Assembly (NCBI RefSeq): GCF_009827535.1
Contig: NZ_WTYN01000001.1
Span: 558,001-622,000, forward strand
Reading direction: 5' to 3'
DNA length: 64,000 nt
From: Qipengyuania oceanensis
Lineage (GTDB): Bacteria > Pseudomonadota > Alphaproteobacteria > Sphingomonadales > Sphingomonadaceae
In this document: positions 44,435 through 53,910 of the stretch, in pieces
How the letters are laid out: every line of letters starts with the position of its first letter
How positions within the stretch are numbered: position 1 is the stretch's first letter
Notes under the pieces: model-generated
Databases searched by the model: none
Seen by the model: only the letters and a program-made list of their open reading frames with translations
What the model was told of the DNA's origin: nothing
Translations under genes and position numbers: made by a program

Positions 44435-45841
44435 TCAGCCGAAACCGACGTCCAGGAAGCCGGGCTTGGGCCCGTTCCATTCCCCGGCGGCAACCGGCTC
44501 GTCGTCCTCGTCGCGAGGCGAACGGCGCTGGTTTCGGACGGGCTCGTCGGAGCGGTGTTCGCGCGACTTGCGAGGCTTGCTGGGCGCTTGCTCGCGACGT
44601 TCGTCCGAGTTGTTCGCGCGCCGGGGCTTTTCCGCCGGCTCTGCAGCGTTGTTCTTGGCGGGCTTCTCTACCGTTTTTTCAGGGGCAGCGTCGCCATCCG
44701 ACTTCTCGACCAGGTCGACCCGTACGTCCTTCTTGCCGAAGACCGGGATCTTGTTCTTGGTCAGCTTCTCGACATTGGCGATCGCTTCCGCATCCTCCGG
44801 AGCGACGAAGGTGAAAGCCCTGCCCTTTGCCCCTGCCCGCCCGGTACGGCCGATGCGGTGGACGTAATCGTCCGGATGCCAGGGAGTATCGTAATTGAAG
44901 ACGTGGCTCACGCCCTTGATGTCGAGCCCGCGGGCGGCGACGTCGGAGGCGACGAGGATATTGATCCCGCCGTCTTTGAAGCGCTGCAGTTCCTTCTGCC
45001 GGCTGGCCTGGTCGATGTCGCCGTGGATTTCCCCGCTAGCGAAGCCGTGCTGCTGCAGGCTCTTGTTCAGTTCGCGCACGGTCGTCTTGCGATTGGCGAA
45101 GATGATCGCGGTGTCGACGTGGTCGTGACGCAGCAGCCAGCGCAGCGTTTCGCCCTTCTGGCGGCTACCGACGTTGACCTTGAAGGCCGTGATGTCCTCG
45201 TTGGTCGACGCCGCCCGGCTGACTTCGATCCGCTTCGGATTATTGAGAAACTTCTTGGCAAGTTTCTCGATCGGCGGCGGCATCGTGGCGGAGAACAGCA
45301 TCGTCTGCCGCGTTTCGGGCAGTTTCGAGCAGATGAATTCGATGTCGGGAATGAACCCCATGTCGAGCATCCGGTCGGCCTCGTCGATGACCAGCAGCTC
45401 GCAGCCGCTCATCAAGATCTTGCCCCTCTCGAACAGGTCCATCAGCCGGCCCGGTGTCGCGATCAGCACATCGACGCCTTCGTCGAGCGCCTTGAGCTGG
45501 TCGCCCATCTGAACGCCGCCGATCAACAGGGCCATCTTGAGATCGTGGTTCTTGCCGTATTTCTCGAAGTTCTCGGCCACCTGGGCAGCGAGTTCGCGCG
45601 TCGGCTCGAGGATCAGCGAGCGCGGCATCAGCGCCCTGCGCCGACCGGCTGCCATCACGTCGATCATCGGCAGGACGAAGCTGGCCGTCTTGCCGGTTCC
45701 CGTCTGGGCGATGCCGATCAGGTCACGCATCATCAGCACGGTCGGGATGGCTTGCGCCTGGATTGCCGTCGGCTCGGTGTAGCCGGCGGATTCGACCGCC
45801 TTCAGCAGGTCTGGAGAAAGGCCGAGATCGGCAAAGGTCAT
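44435..45841 (-). CDS. rhlE: RhlE-type DEAD-box RNA helicase
   Basis: 468 residues from ATG 45841, where the usual MTFADLGLSPDLLKAVESAGY begins; a 16-codon extension is rejected. Motifs: GYTEPTAIQAQAIP (Q), AQTGTGKT (I), PTRELAAQV (Ia), VIDEADRMLD (II, DEAD), SATMP (III), ASDVAARGLDIKGV (V) and HRIGRTGRAG (VI). The C-terminal 100 residues are charged and low-complexity (Lys/Arg/Glu/Pro), a likely RNA-binding tail. The family remodels RNA in ribosome assembly and turnover. A small hairpin (44403-44420) follows its stop without a T-run. Confidence 0.93.
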   Translation of the reverse strand: MTFADLGLSPDLLKAVESAGYTEPTAIQAQAIPTVLMMRDLIGIAQTGTGKTASFVLPMIDVMAAGRRRALMPRSLILEPTRELAAQVAENFEKYGKNHDLKMALLIGGVQMGDQLKALDEGVDVLIATPGRLMDLFERGKILMSGCELLVIDEADRMLDMGFIPDIEFICSKLPETRQTMLFSATMPPPIEKLAKKFLNNPKRIEVSRAASTNEDITAFKVNVGSRQKGETLRWLLRHDHVDTAIIFANRKTTVRELNKSLQQHGFASGEIHGDIDQASRQKELQRFKDGGINILVASDVAARGLDIKGVSHVFNYDTPWHPDDYVHRIGRTGRAGAKGRAFTFVAPEDAEAIANVEKLTKNKIPVFGKKDVRVDLVEKSDGDAAPEKTVEKPAKNNAAEPAEKPRRANNSDERREQAPSKPRKSREHRSDEPVRNQRRSPRDEDDEPVAAGEWNGPKPGFLDVGFG

Positions 45842-45965
45842 GGGCAGCGTATTGTCCGGTATGAGAGAGAGCCCGGCGCATTTTGCCATGCCGGGCGAAA
45901 ACTGTTCGCGCCCATTGCCCGGGACGGGCCAAAAGTCAAGATTTCAGCACTCGCGCGCCGAGGCG

Positions 45966-46565
45966 TCAGTCGCCGTTGGATGCGACCAGCTGGCGCATCC
46001 GGTCGATCTCGCAATTGGCGCCGGACCGCGAGAGCAGCTTGTCGCGCCTGATGCAGATCCGGCCATCATCGTTGGGCTCGACGTAGAAGCCGGAATAATA
46101 GTCGCGCGCACGGCAGGATTTCTCGAGGCTGGCGCTCACCAGCCGCCGATCGCGCAGATAGAGCAGCAGGCGATTGTCGCGGGTGGTCTGGACGCCGGCG
46201 ATCTTGGAGACGTCGATGCAGTCGTCCATCTTGCGCTCGACCAGTTGCGGTGGCGCCGGACTGTCGGGCAAGTCGGCGACGAGACTCTGCCGCTGGTACG
46301 GATTTCTCGGCGAAATACGCACGATCACGCGCTGCTCGATGCGGACCTGCCGCGCCTCTGGAACGTGCGACGCATTGTCGAACGAGAGCCAGCGCCGTGC
46401 CCCGCCGGGCTGAAGTGGGAGCCGATCGGCATCGACCGATTCGGCGGTCAGATCGCCGGCGGTACGCACTGGGTCGAAAGGCGTCTTGTCGCCAGCCGGC
46501 TCGGCCCACGCCGCCATCGAAAGCGACAGCGCGAGGGGAGCAAGCAAGGCAGCCCTTTTCGTCAT
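45966..46565 (-). CDS. Secreted protein of unknown function
   Basis: 199 residues from ATG 46565. A signal peptide (MTKRAALLAPLALSLSMAAW, ending about residue 21) exports it. The rest is basic and soluble, with four Cys residues (DDCIDV, KSCRA, GRICIRR, ANCEID) that may form two disulfides. I recognise no named family. It is divergent from the FAD-linked dehydrogenase gene, with 143 bases between the two starts. Confidence 0.75.
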   Translation of the reverse strand: MTKRAALLAPLALSLSMAAWAEPAGDKTPFDPVRTAGDLTAESVDADRLPLQPGGARRWLSFDNASHVPEARQVRIEQRVIVRISPRNPYQRQSLVADLPDSPAPPQLVERKMDDCIDVSKIAGVQTTRDNRLLLYLRDRRLVSASLEKSCRARDYYSGFYVEPNDDGRICIRRDKLLSRSGANCEIDRMRQLVASNGD

Positions 46566-46708
46566 CGCTGTCGCTCGCACTCCTCTGTTCGCGCAGGATC
46601 ACCTGCTCGCTGGCGTGATCTAGCGCAAATGCTTGAATGACGGCTTAATCCCCTCGCCGCTGCTGGCAAGTACTGGCTTGGATCGGTCGAATAGTGCAGA
46701 GAAGCGCC

Positions 46709-48148
46709 ATGAGCGAACCTACCGAATTTCTCGCTGCCGCCGAGGCTCTGCTCGGATCGCGCGGCTTCACGCGTGACCCCGATCTGATGGATCCCTGGCT
46801 GACCGACTGGCGCGGTCGTTTCTCGGGCAAGGCGCTGGCCCTCCTCTCTCCGTCCTCGACGCAGGAGGTTTCCCGAACCGTGCGGCTGTGCGCGGACCAT
46901 GGCATTGCGATCGTCCCGCAGGGCGGCAACTCCGGCATGTGCGGAGGCGCGACACCCGATGCCAGCGGCAATGCGGTGCTGTTGTCGCTGCGCCGGATGG
47001 ACGCGATCCGCTCCCTCGATACCGAAGCGCGGCAGATCGTGTGTGAGGCAGGCCTGGTCCTCCAGACGCTGCACGAGGTGGCCGCGCGCGAACGCCTGCG
47101 GTTTCCCCTCACGCTCGGCGGCAAGGGATCGGCAACGGTCGGTGGACTTATCTCGACCAATGCCGGCGGGACGCAGGTGCTGCGCCATGGCGTGATGCGC
47201 GACCAGGTCCTGGGGCTCGAGGCGGTGCTCGCCGACGGGAGCATTTTCAACGGGCTGACGGTTCTTAAAAAAGACAATCGCGGCTTCGACCTCAAGCAGA
47301 TGCTGATCGGATCGGAAGGCACGCTGGGTATCGTCACGGCCGCCACCTTGCGGCTGCTGCCCGAGACCGGCGGACGCAGCGTGGCCTGGGCGGGCCTCAA
47401 ATCGATCGGCGATGCACGCAAGCTCCTGCTGCTCGCGCAGGACAAGGCCGGGCACTACCTCGAAGGTTTCGAAGTGATGCCGCAGCATTCGCTCGAGGCG
47501 GTGCTGGCTCACACGCCCGACACGCGCAACCCGCTTACGGACATCCATCCCTGGCAGGCCCTGATCGAGCTCGTCGGCGAGCCAGGCGAAGCGGCGGACC
47601 TGCCTGCCATCGTCGAGGACATCCTTGCCGCCGGAATGGAACAGGGCCTGGTCGATGACGCCACCATCGCGGCCAACGAAAGCCAGGCCGAGGCATTCTG
47701 GCTCATGCGGGACGAGATCGCCCCGGCCGAGCGCGCCGTCGGCCCTGCAATGCAGCACGACATCTCCGTCCCGGTCGCCCGGATGGCGGATTTCGTCGAG
47801 GCGGCGATCCCGCAGGTCAAGGCCAGGTTCCCGGACACGCTGCCGGTCGCCTTCGGCCACCTGGGCGACGGCAACGTGCACTTCCACGTCATCGGTCCCG
47901 CCGACGCAGTGCGCGGCCAGTGGGAACTCGACCAGGGCAAGACGATCAGTGCCTATGTCCACGATCTGGTGACCGAGTGGGGTGGCTCGATCAGCGCCGA
48001 ACACGGGATCGGGCAGATGAAACGCGACGAGCTCGGCCGGCTGGGCGATCCGGTCGCCAACACCATGCTGCGAAACGTAAAACAGGCGCTCGATCCGCAG
48101 GGGATACTCAATCCCGGCAAGCTCGTCCCGCTTGCACCGGCGCCATAA
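46709..48148 (+). CDS. FAD-linked D-2-hydroxyacid dehydrogenase (D-2-hydroxyglutarate/D-lactate type)
   Basis: 479 residues from ATG 46709. A PCMH-type FAD domain has GGNSGMCGGATP (pyrophosphate loop) and GGLISTNAGGTQVLRHGVMRD; the C-terminal cap has HLGDGNVHFHV and ISAEHGIGQMKR, the substrate and metal-binding region of the GlcD/D2HGDH family. Members oxidise D-2-hydroxyglutarate, D-lactate or glycolate; the substrate is not settled. D-2-hydroxyglutarate forms during serine synthesis, so this could be the recycling enzyme. A SapC-like gene follows after 86 bases. Confidence 0.88.
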   Translation: MSEPTEFLAAAEALLGSRGFTRDPDLMDPWLTDWRGRFSGKALALLSPSSTQEVSRTVRLCADHGIAIVPQGGNSGMCGGATPDASGNAVLLSLRRMDAIRSLDTEARQIVCEAGLVLQTLHEVAARERLRFPLTLGGKGSATVGGLISTNAGGTQVLRHGVMRDQVLGLEAVLADGSIFNGLTVLKKDNRGFDLKQMLIGSEGTLGIVTAATLRLLPETGGRSVAWAGLKSIGDARKLLLLAQDKAGHYLEGFEVMPQHSLEAVLAHTPDTRNPLTDIHPWQALIELVGEPGEAADLPAIVEDILAAGMEQGLVDDATIAANESQAEAFWLMRDEIAPAERAVGPAMQHDISVPVARMADFVEAAIPQVKARFPDTLPVAFGHLGDGNVHFHVIGPADAVRGQWELDQGKTISAYVHDLVTEWGGSISAEHGIGQMKRDELGRLGDPVANTMLRNVKQALDPQGILNPGKLVPLAPAP

Positions 48149-48234
48149 GCAAACTAAAGCGCGCGCTTCACGCGCCGCGTGCCTGCCACGCCGGAGCGCC
48201 GCAATTTCCAGCTCACGACTTTCGGAGACGTTTC

Positions 48235-49017
48235 ATGGCCAGCGCGCCGCAAGCCAACCTACCGCTGTTTTACAACGACCTGATGCCGCTCAACTCGCGC
48301 GATCATGCGAACTGGACGAGCCGCACGCTCGACGGCGCGGATTTCCTCAAGAACCAGCATGCCATCCCGCTGACCGCCGACGAGTTCGTCGAATGCCAGC
48401 GCAGCTATCCGATCGTCTTCACCTCGGGCGACAACTCGCTTCCGATCGCGCTGATGGGCCTCAACGAGGGCGTCAACACCTTCGTCAACGATGAAGGCAA
48501 GATCAGCGAGCCTGTCTACCTGCCGGCCTACATCCGCCGTTATCCCTTCCTGCTCGCCAAGCTTCAGCCCGACAGCGAGGAACTGTCGCTGTGCTTCGAT
48601 CCGTCGCAGGAAGTTTTGGGTGAGTACGAAGGCGGCCAGCCCCTGTTCGACGACAAGGGCCAGCCGACCGAATACACCAAGGGCGTGCTGCAGTTCTGCG
48701 AGAATTTCGAGCAGTCGGGCCAGCGCACCAAGGCGTTCATGGACGAGCTGGCGGCAGCCGACATCCTGATGGACGGCGAAATCGCGATCACCCAGAACGA
48801 CGAGCCGGACAAGCCTTTCGTCTATCGCGGTTTTCGCATGGTCGACGAGGCCAAGCTGCGCGAATTGCCGGCTGCGAAGCTGGAAGAGTGGAACAAGAAC
48901 GGCTTGCTCATGCTGATCCACGCGCACCTGTTCTCGCTCAACCTGATGCGCATCATCTTCGGGCGCCAGGTCCAGCAGGGAACCGCGCCGAAACGGCAGG
49001 AACAAGCGGTCAACTGA
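48235..49017 (+). CDS. SapC family protein
   Basis: 260 residues from ATG 48235, preceded by GGAGACG; longer upstream frame overlaps the dehydrogenase gene. It matches the SapC family, named after a Campylobacter surface-layer locus but widespread in alphaproteobacteria with unknown role. Motifs seen: LPLFYNDLMPLNSRDHANWT at the N-terminus, HAIPLTADEFVECQRSYPIVF, and the C-terminal LLMLIHAHLFSLNLMRIIF. There is no signal peptide. The 3' trailer holds two hairpins and a terminator. Confidence 0.85.
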   Translation: MASAPQANLPLFYNDLMPLNSRDHANWTSRTLDGADFLKNQHAIPLTADEFVECQRSYPIVFTSGDNSLPIALMGLNEGVNTFVNDEGKISEPVYLPAYIRRYPFLLAKLQPDSEELSLCFDPSQEVLGEYEGGQPLFDDKGQPTEYTKGVLQFCENFEQSGQRTKAFMDELAAADILMDGEIAITQNDEPDKPFVYRGFRMVDEAKLRELPAAKLEEWNKNGLLMLIHAHLFSLNLMRIIFGRQVQQGTAPKRQEQAVN

Positions 49018-49023
49018 TCGACG

Positions 49024-49157
49024 GCGGGAAGCGTAGGTCGCTTCCCGGCCTTGAAACCCGCGAGTTCCGCGCTTATCTCACCCTCAGTCCTCGCGGCGCT
49101 ACCCTCATGGCCCGCCAAGGACCGGTGCGCACTGCGCACCTCCTCCCTGAACCTTGG
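49024..49157 (+). ncRNA. Structured 3' trailer, possible small RNA
   Basis: The 140 bases between the SapC stop and its terminator hold a perfect eight-base-pair hairpin (GGGAAGCG with CGCTTCCC, 49027-49047) and an eight-base-pair palindrome (49124-49140, GGTGCGCA/TGCGCACC). With the terminator this makes three stable stems in a row. It could be a small RNA made by processing of the SapC message or just a stable trailer. No promoter was identified. Confidence 0.3.
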
Positions 49158-49189
49158 CCACCTCGTGCGTTTGCACGAGGTGGTTTTTT
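49158..49189 (+). terminator. Intrinsic terminator after SapC
   Basis: A perfect 11-base-pair stem (49158-49168 with 49173-49183), loop GTTT, then six Ts. Confidence 0.95.
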
Positions 49190-49204
49190 CATGCTCGCAA
49201 GGTG

Positions 49205-50128
49205 CTACTCGGCAGCGATCGGCAATCCCTTCTGCCCGCCGATTTCCATGATCGCGTCGGCCATTTCCCGGACCAATCCGGCAAGCGTGCGGGCGACGGA
49301 AGCGAAGCGCGCGGACGGCTCGGCAAAGTCTGCATCGAGGTAGCTGCTGCGACAGACCTCGATCTGCATCGCGTGGATATCGCGACCCGGGGCGCCGTGC
49401 GAATCCAGAACGAAGCCACCGGCGTAAGGGCGGTTGTGCGCGACCAGCCGCTCGCGCCGGCCGAAATAGGCGATCGCGCGCGACGACAACATCGGCTCGC
49501 AGCTTGCGCCAAACCGGTCCCCGATTACGAATTCCGCGCCGCGTTCATCTGGATGCCTCCCGGGCAGCGGAGGCATGGAATGGATATCCAGCAATAGCGC
49601 AGCACCCCACCTGTCGCGCAGCTGCGCAAGCGCACCGGCAATGGCGCGGTGGTACGGGCGGTGAACGGTATCGATCCTGCGATCGAGCTCTGCGCGCTCG
49701 ATCGGACTCTTCCATATCTCGCCAGAGTGCGGCAGCCGTCGCGGGACCAGGCCAAGGCCGCTGCGCGCGCGCCGGTTGGCGGCCGAGTTCCTGACGCGTG
49801 GCTTGTCGCCGCCTGTCACCATGCTCCAGTCGACATCCTCGCTCGACCTGTTGAGATCGATCAGGGCACGCGGTGCCTTGGCATAAATGAGCATGGCCGA
49901 TGTCTGGCGGGCGACTTCGATGGCCAGCGTATCCGCATGCCGATCCTCCAGCCGCATGGTCGCAAGGCGAGGATCGCGCATCGCGCCGAGCAACTCGTCC
50001 GGATAGCTGCGTCCGCCGTGCGGCGCCGCGAGCAGGATCGGAACGCCGCAGTCCGCCGGCTCGATCAATACGAAGGGACTCGCTGCTGCCTCGTGCGAAT
50101 CGGCGCGCCCGTTGTCGGATCCGTTCAT
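49205..50128 (-). CDS. N-formylglutamate amidohydrolase-like protein
   Basis: About 307 residues if the ATG at 50128 (AAGG six bases upstream) is used; ATG 50149 and 50194 are alternatives. The family (DUF/FGase) removes formate from N-formylglutamate at the end of histidine degradation. Motifs present: LLAAPHGGRSYPDELL, RLEDRHADTLA, LIDLNRSSEDVDW, LLLDIHSMPP and NRPYAGGF, which hold the metal and catalytic residues. No other histidine-use genes are nearby. It is divergent from cpdR. Confidence 0.85.
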   Translation of the reverse strand: MNGSDNGRADSHEAAASPFVLIEPADCGVPILLAAPHGGRSYPDELLGAMRDPRLATMRLEDRHADTLAIEVARQTSAMLIYAKAPRALIDLNRSSEDVDWSMVTGGDKPRVRNSAANRRARSGLGLVPRRLPHSGEIWKSPIERAELDRRIDTVHRPYHRAIAGALAQLRDRWGAALLLDIHSMPPLPGRHPDERGAEFVIGDRFGASCEPMLSSRAIAYFGRRERLVAHNRPYAGGFVLDSHGAPGRDIHAMQIEVCRSSYLDADFAEPSARFASVARTLAGLVREMADAIMEIGGQKGLPIAAE

Positions 50129-50243
50129 CGGGCCTTGCTGGCGCGACATTCGCGGCAAGTCAAAGTCTCGCGCCTGCGAACGGGAGTGTTCCATTTTCGA
50201 TCACTTCGTCGCGAAGCCAAAGATTTCTTAAATCCTATGCCCT

Positions 50244-50645
50244 ATGCGAACCCCTATGGACGACCAGCACGCTTTCACCATCCTTCTCGCCGAAGACGAC
50301 GAGATCATGCGGACCTACCTGACGACCGCGCTGGAAAAGGCCGGGTATCACGTGATCGCGGTGGAAAGCGGCGTGGCTGCGATGCCGCACCTCGAGAGCG
50401 CGGACATCGATCTCCTGCTCTCGGACATCGTGATGCCGGAAATGGACGGGATCGAGCTGGCGCAGCATTGCAACGAATTGAGCCCGCATACCAAGGTGAT
50501 GTTCATCACCGGCTTTGCCGCGGTAACTCTCAAGGCAAGCCGCGAACAGCCCAATGCCAAGGTTCTTTCGAAGCCCTTTCACCTGCGTGACCTCGTCCTC
50601 GAGGTCCAGCGCACTCTCGGCGACCGGGCGCAGGCCAGCCTCTAA
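50244..50645 (+). CDS. cpdR: CpdR-like response regulator
   Basis: 133 residues, a single receiver domain. CpdR in Caulobacter is phosphorylated through CckA and ChpT and, when unphosphorylated, brings ClpXP to the cell pole to degrade CtrA and other proteins. The acidic pocket is LLAEDDE, the phosphorylated residue is Asp61 in LLLSDIVMPEMDGIEL, and KVMFITGFAAVTLKASREQ and KVLSKPFHLRDLV complete the domain. An ATG at 50256 would shorten it by four residues. CckA itself is encoded at the right end of this window. Confidence 0.93.
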   Translation: MRTPMDDQHAFTILLAEDDEIMRTYLTTALEKAGYHVIAVESGVAAMPHLESADIDLLLSDIVMPEMDGIELAQHCNELSPHTKVMFITGFAAVTLKASREQPNAKVLSKPFHLRDLVLEVQRTLGDRAQASL

Positions 50646-50736
50646 ATCGTCGCGGGGTCCAAACGGGCCTTGCGCGTGCAAATCGGCTTGGCTAAAGGGC
50701 GCCCCTGCCGCGCATCAGCGGCACTCTCGATGGCTC

Positions 50737-50811
50737 GGGCGTATAGCTCAGTGGTAGAGCACTATGTTGACATCGTAGGGGTCCCAAGTTCAATCCTTGG
50801 TACGCCCACCA
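50737..50811 (+). tRNA. tRNA-Val (anticodon GAC)
   Basis: 75 bases with an encoded CCA. Acceptor arms GGGCGTA and TACGCCC; D arm AGCTCAGTGGTAGAGC; anticodon stem CTATG/CGTAG around TTGACAT, giving GAC; T arm with GTTCAATCC. A terminator lies eight bases downstream, and the region beyond shows no integrase or att duplication. Confidence 0.97.
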
Positions 50812-50818
50812 TCGAAGC

Positions 50819-50850
50819 GAAAGCCCGTCGGATTCCGGCGGGCTTTTCGA
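50819..50850 (+). terminator. Intrinsic terminator after tRNA-Val
   Basis: Stem of about 12 base pairs (AAAGCCCGTCGG with CCGGCGGGCTTT, one G-U pair), loop ATT, then Ts. Confidence 0.9.
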
Positions 50851-50923
50851 TTCCGGCGCCATTCGGCTACGGCACGCGAATGTGATAGACCTCCCGCGAT
50901 GGGCGCGTTGCGGGGGGAACGGC

Positions 50924-52360
50924 GTGGGCAAGGATATCCTGATCTTTTCCGACGGGACCGGCCAGTTCGGCGGGCTCAAGCCGGACCAGCGCCTGTCGAA
51001 CGTCTACAAGATGTACCGGGCGATGCGCCCCGGCCCTGAATCGCCGATCCGCTACACCGACCAGATTGCCTATTACAATCCGGGCCTCGGCGCGGGAGAA
51101 GTCCAGGGCTGGTCATTCCGCAGGATTCGCAACTTCCTCGCCGCTGCAGTCGGTACCGGAATCGATGACAACATCATCGATTGCTACACCGCCATCATGC
51201 AATATTACGAGCCCGGCGATCGCGTATTGCTGTTCGGCTTTTCGCGCGGGGCCTACACGGTCAGGTCGCTCGCCAACGTCATGCACCTGTGCGGCGTACC
51301 GACGCGGATGCCCGACTGGTCGGCGCTTCCCCCGTCGGGCCCGCGATTGCGCAGCATCGCCCGCGACGCGGTCAAATCGGTCTACGGCCATGGCGCGGGG
51401 ATGGCGCGCGACAGGCAGCCCTATCTCGAACAGCGGCTGGAGAAAGGACGACGCTTTCGCGCAGCCTATGGCAGCGAGCCGCCTCCGGACGAGGAAAACA
51501 TCCGCGGCAACGTGCAGCCCGATTTCATCGGCGTTTTCGATACGGTCGCGGCGCTGGACAATGCCGCCGTTTCGCGGGCTTTCGGGCTGGCCGTGACTTC
51601 GCTCTTCGCGCTCGCTTGGGTGTCGCAGGAAGAGCAATGGCCTGCCTGGACCACGATAATGCTGGCGGTACTTGGCGGGTTCGGAGCGCTGTGGTTTCTC
51701 GGCCTCCTCGCGAGCCAGATCCGTTTTTTCGAACCAGACCCGGCACACCCGCTGCGCTGGTACCGGCCATGGGATTGGCCGCGTATCTTCAAGTACACCC
51801 ATTTCGCCCGATGGAGTCGCAAAAACTACGACCGCTGGCTCGACGAGACCGTCGGCCATGCTCGGCACGCGCTGTCGATCGACGAGAACCGGGCGGACTT
51901 CGCGCAGGTCGACTGGTTTGCTTATCGCGATCTGCCGGAACACCACGTCAGCCAGCCACCCTGGCTCGAGCAGGTGTGGTTCGCCGGGTGCCACAGCGAT
52001 ATCGGCGGCAGCTACCTCGAGCTGGAAAGCCGGCTGAGCGATATCGCGCTGCAATGGATGGTCGCGGAACTCGAGCGGTGCCGCCCAGGCATACGCGTGC
52101 GCCATGATATCCTCCACACCTCGCCCGATCCGCTGGGCCAGCAGCACGAGGAGCGCATTTTCGAGAAGATCGGTGCGATCGCCTTCAGGTGGCGGGTCAG
52201 GCCGCGAACGGTCGACCCGGCGCAACCGCTGCACCCGTCGGTCATTGCGCGGCTCGAGGCCGATCAGGTGCCCCACCCCGATGCGATGCGTCCCTATCGC
52301 CCGGAGCAGCTGCGACACCACCTGCAGGCCAGCAAGTATTATTCCGGCAAGGAGCCCTGA
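50924..52360 (+). CDS. DUF2235 hydrolase (Tle1-like alpha/beta hydrolase)
   Basis: 478 residues from GTG 50924, which has a strong ribosome-binding site (GGGGGGAA) just upstream; GTG 50882 would add 14 residues. It starts KDILIFSDGTG, the DUF2235 opening. The nucleophile is Ser107 in GFSRGAYTVR, with an Asp in GVFDTVAAL and a His in GCHSDIGG completing a triad. Two membrane helices (about residues 208-222 and 233-257) interrupt the domain. DUF2235 includes type VI secretion phospholipases (Tle1), but no type VI genes are nearby, so this is more likely a resident membrane hydrolase. Confidence 0.85.
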   Translation: MGKDILIFSDGTGQFGGLKPDQRLSNVYKMYRAMRPGPESPIRYTDQIAYYNPGLGAGEVQGWSFRRIRNFLAAAVGTGIDDNIIDCYTAIMQYYEPGDRVLLFGFSRGAYTVRSLANVMHLCGVPTRMPDWSALPPSGPRLRSIARDAVKSVYGHGAGMARDRQPYLEQRLEKGRRFRAAYGSEPPPDEENIRGNVQPDFIGVFDTVAALDNAAVSRAFGLAVTSLFALAWVSQEEQWPAWTTIMLAVLGGFGALWFLGLLASQIRFFEPDPAHPLRWYRPWDWPRIFKYTHFARWSRKNYDRWLDETVGHARHALSIDENRADFAQVDWFAYRDLPEHHVSQPPWLEQVWFAGCHSDIGGSYLELESRLSDIALQWMVAELERCRPGIRVRHDILHTSPDPLGQQHEERIFEKIGAIAFRWRVRPRTVDPAQPLHPSVIARLEADQVPHPDAMRPYRPEQLRHHLQASKYYSGKEP

Positions 52361-52463
52361 ACAACTGGCATAGTCGCGGCACGATCTGGCCCACCTTGCG
52401 CCGCGGCCCTCCTCTGCTAAAGCCCGCCCGAACGCTCTTTCGCGATAAGCTAACAGGACAGAC

Positions 52464-53696
52464 ATGCAGAAAATTCAGGTGAAGAACCCCGTTGTCGAAC
52501 TCGATGGCGACGAAATGACGCGGATCATCTGGCAGTGGATCCGCGAACGGCTGATCCTTCCCTATCTCGATGTCGACCTCAAATATTACGACCTGTCGAT
52601 CGAAAAGCGCGACGAGACCGACGACCAGATCACGGTCGATGCCGCCAATGCCATCAAGGAACATGGCGTCGGCGTGAAATGCGCCACCATCACGCCGGAC
52701 GAAGCCCGGGTCGAGGAATTCGATCTCAAGAAGATGTGGAGGAGCCCCAACGGCACGATCCGCAACATCCTTGGCGGCGTTGTCTTCCGCGAACCGATCG
52801 TGATCGAGAACGTCCCGCGGCTGGTGCCGGGCTGGACCGACCCGATCGTGGTCGGACGCCATGCCTATGGCGACCAGTATCGCGCCACCGATACGCTGAT
52901 CCCCGGCCCCGGCAAGCTGCGCCTGGTGTTCGACGGGGAAGACGGCACCAAGCTCGATCTCGACGTATTCGATTTCCCCAGCGCCGGTGTCGCGATGGCG
53001 ATGTACAATCTCGACGATTCGATCCGCGACTTCGCCCGCGCCAGCTTCAATTACGGCCTGAACCTCGGTTGGCCGGTCTACCTGTCGACCAAGAACACGA
53101 TCCTGAAGGCCTATGACGGGCGCTTCAAGGATCTGTTCCAGAAAGTGTTCGACACCGAAGGCTTCGCGGAGAAGTTCAAGGAAGCCGGCATCGTCTACGA
53201 ACACCGCCTGATCGACGACATGGTCGCCTCCGCGCTCAAGTGGAACGGCAAGTTCGTCTGGGCCTGCAAGAACTACGATGGCGACGTTCAGTCGGATACC
53301 GTCGCACAAGGCTTCGGCTCGCTCGGCCTGATGACGTCGGTGCTGATGACGCCGGACGGCAAGACCGTGGAAGCAGAAGCCGCTCACGGCACCGTCACCC
53401 GTCACTATCGGCAGCATCAGCAGGGCAAGGCGACTTCGACCAACCCGATCGCATCGATTTTCGCCTGGACCCGCGGCCTCATGTATCGCGGCAAGTTCGA
53501 CGACACGCCCGACGTGGTGAAGTTCGCCGAGACGCTGGAGCGTGTCTGCATCAAGACCGTCGAAAGCGGCAAGATGACCAAGGATCTCGCACTGCTCATC
53601 GGTCCGGAACAGAGCTGGCTGACGACCGAGCAATTCTTCGAGGCTATCGTCACCAACCTGGAGGCTGAAATGGCGTCCCAGGGGTTCGCTGCGTAG
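52464..53696 (+). CDS. icd: NADP-dependent isocitrate dehydrogenase
   Basis: 410 residues. It converts isocitrate to 2-oxoglutarate in the TCA cycle. The length and motifs, such as [47 protein letters not shown] and [19 protein letters not shown], place it in the homodimeric NADP-type group shared with mitochondria rather than the E. coli type. A short AGGACAG site precedes ATG 52464. It stands alone between the DUF2235 gene and a 214-base gap (53697-53910) that holds a 12-base palindrome (53858-53869) and nothing else I recognise. Confidence 0.97.
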   Translation: MQKIQVKNPVVELDGDEMTRIIWQWIRERLILPYLDVDLKYYDLSIEKRDETDDQITVDAANAIKEHGVGVKCATITPDEARVEEFDLKKMWRSPNGTIRNILGGVVFREPIVIENVPRLVPGWTDPIVVGRHAYGDQYRATDTLIPGPGKLRLVFDGEDGTKLDLDVFDFPSAGVAMAMYNLDDSIRDFARASFNYGLNLGWPVYLSTKNTILKAYDGRFKDLFQKVFDTEGFAEKFKEAGIVYEHRLIDDMVASALKWNGKFVWACKNYDGDVQSDTVAQGFGSLGLMTSVLMTPDGKTVEAEAAHGTVTRHYRQHQQGKATSTNPIASIFAWTRGLMYRGKFDDTPDVVKFAETLERVCIKTVESGKMTKDLALLIGPEQSWLTTEQFFEAIVTNLEAEMASQGFAA

Positions 53697-53910
53697 TTCC
53701 TCAGGCGGAATTTGTACCGGTAAGCTGGGTTTGCGGCCCAGGGGGCGTCGACGTTCACCGTCCCGCCTCTCTTGGCGCTGCAACTGCCTGCTTTGCCGCA
53801 CTGACTGAAACCGTCGTCCGTCTCGTTCGTTAGCGGGGCAAGTTTGAAAGTCCGGGTCGGCAATTGCCGGCCGCGTTTTCATCGGGTCGCTGAATACTGA
53901 CGGGGCACAA

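Noticed and set aside
50812-52463. Genomic island integrated at tRNA-Val
   Set aside because: There is no integrase, no repeat of the tRNA 3' end and no change in base composition; the next gene is the core enzyme icd.
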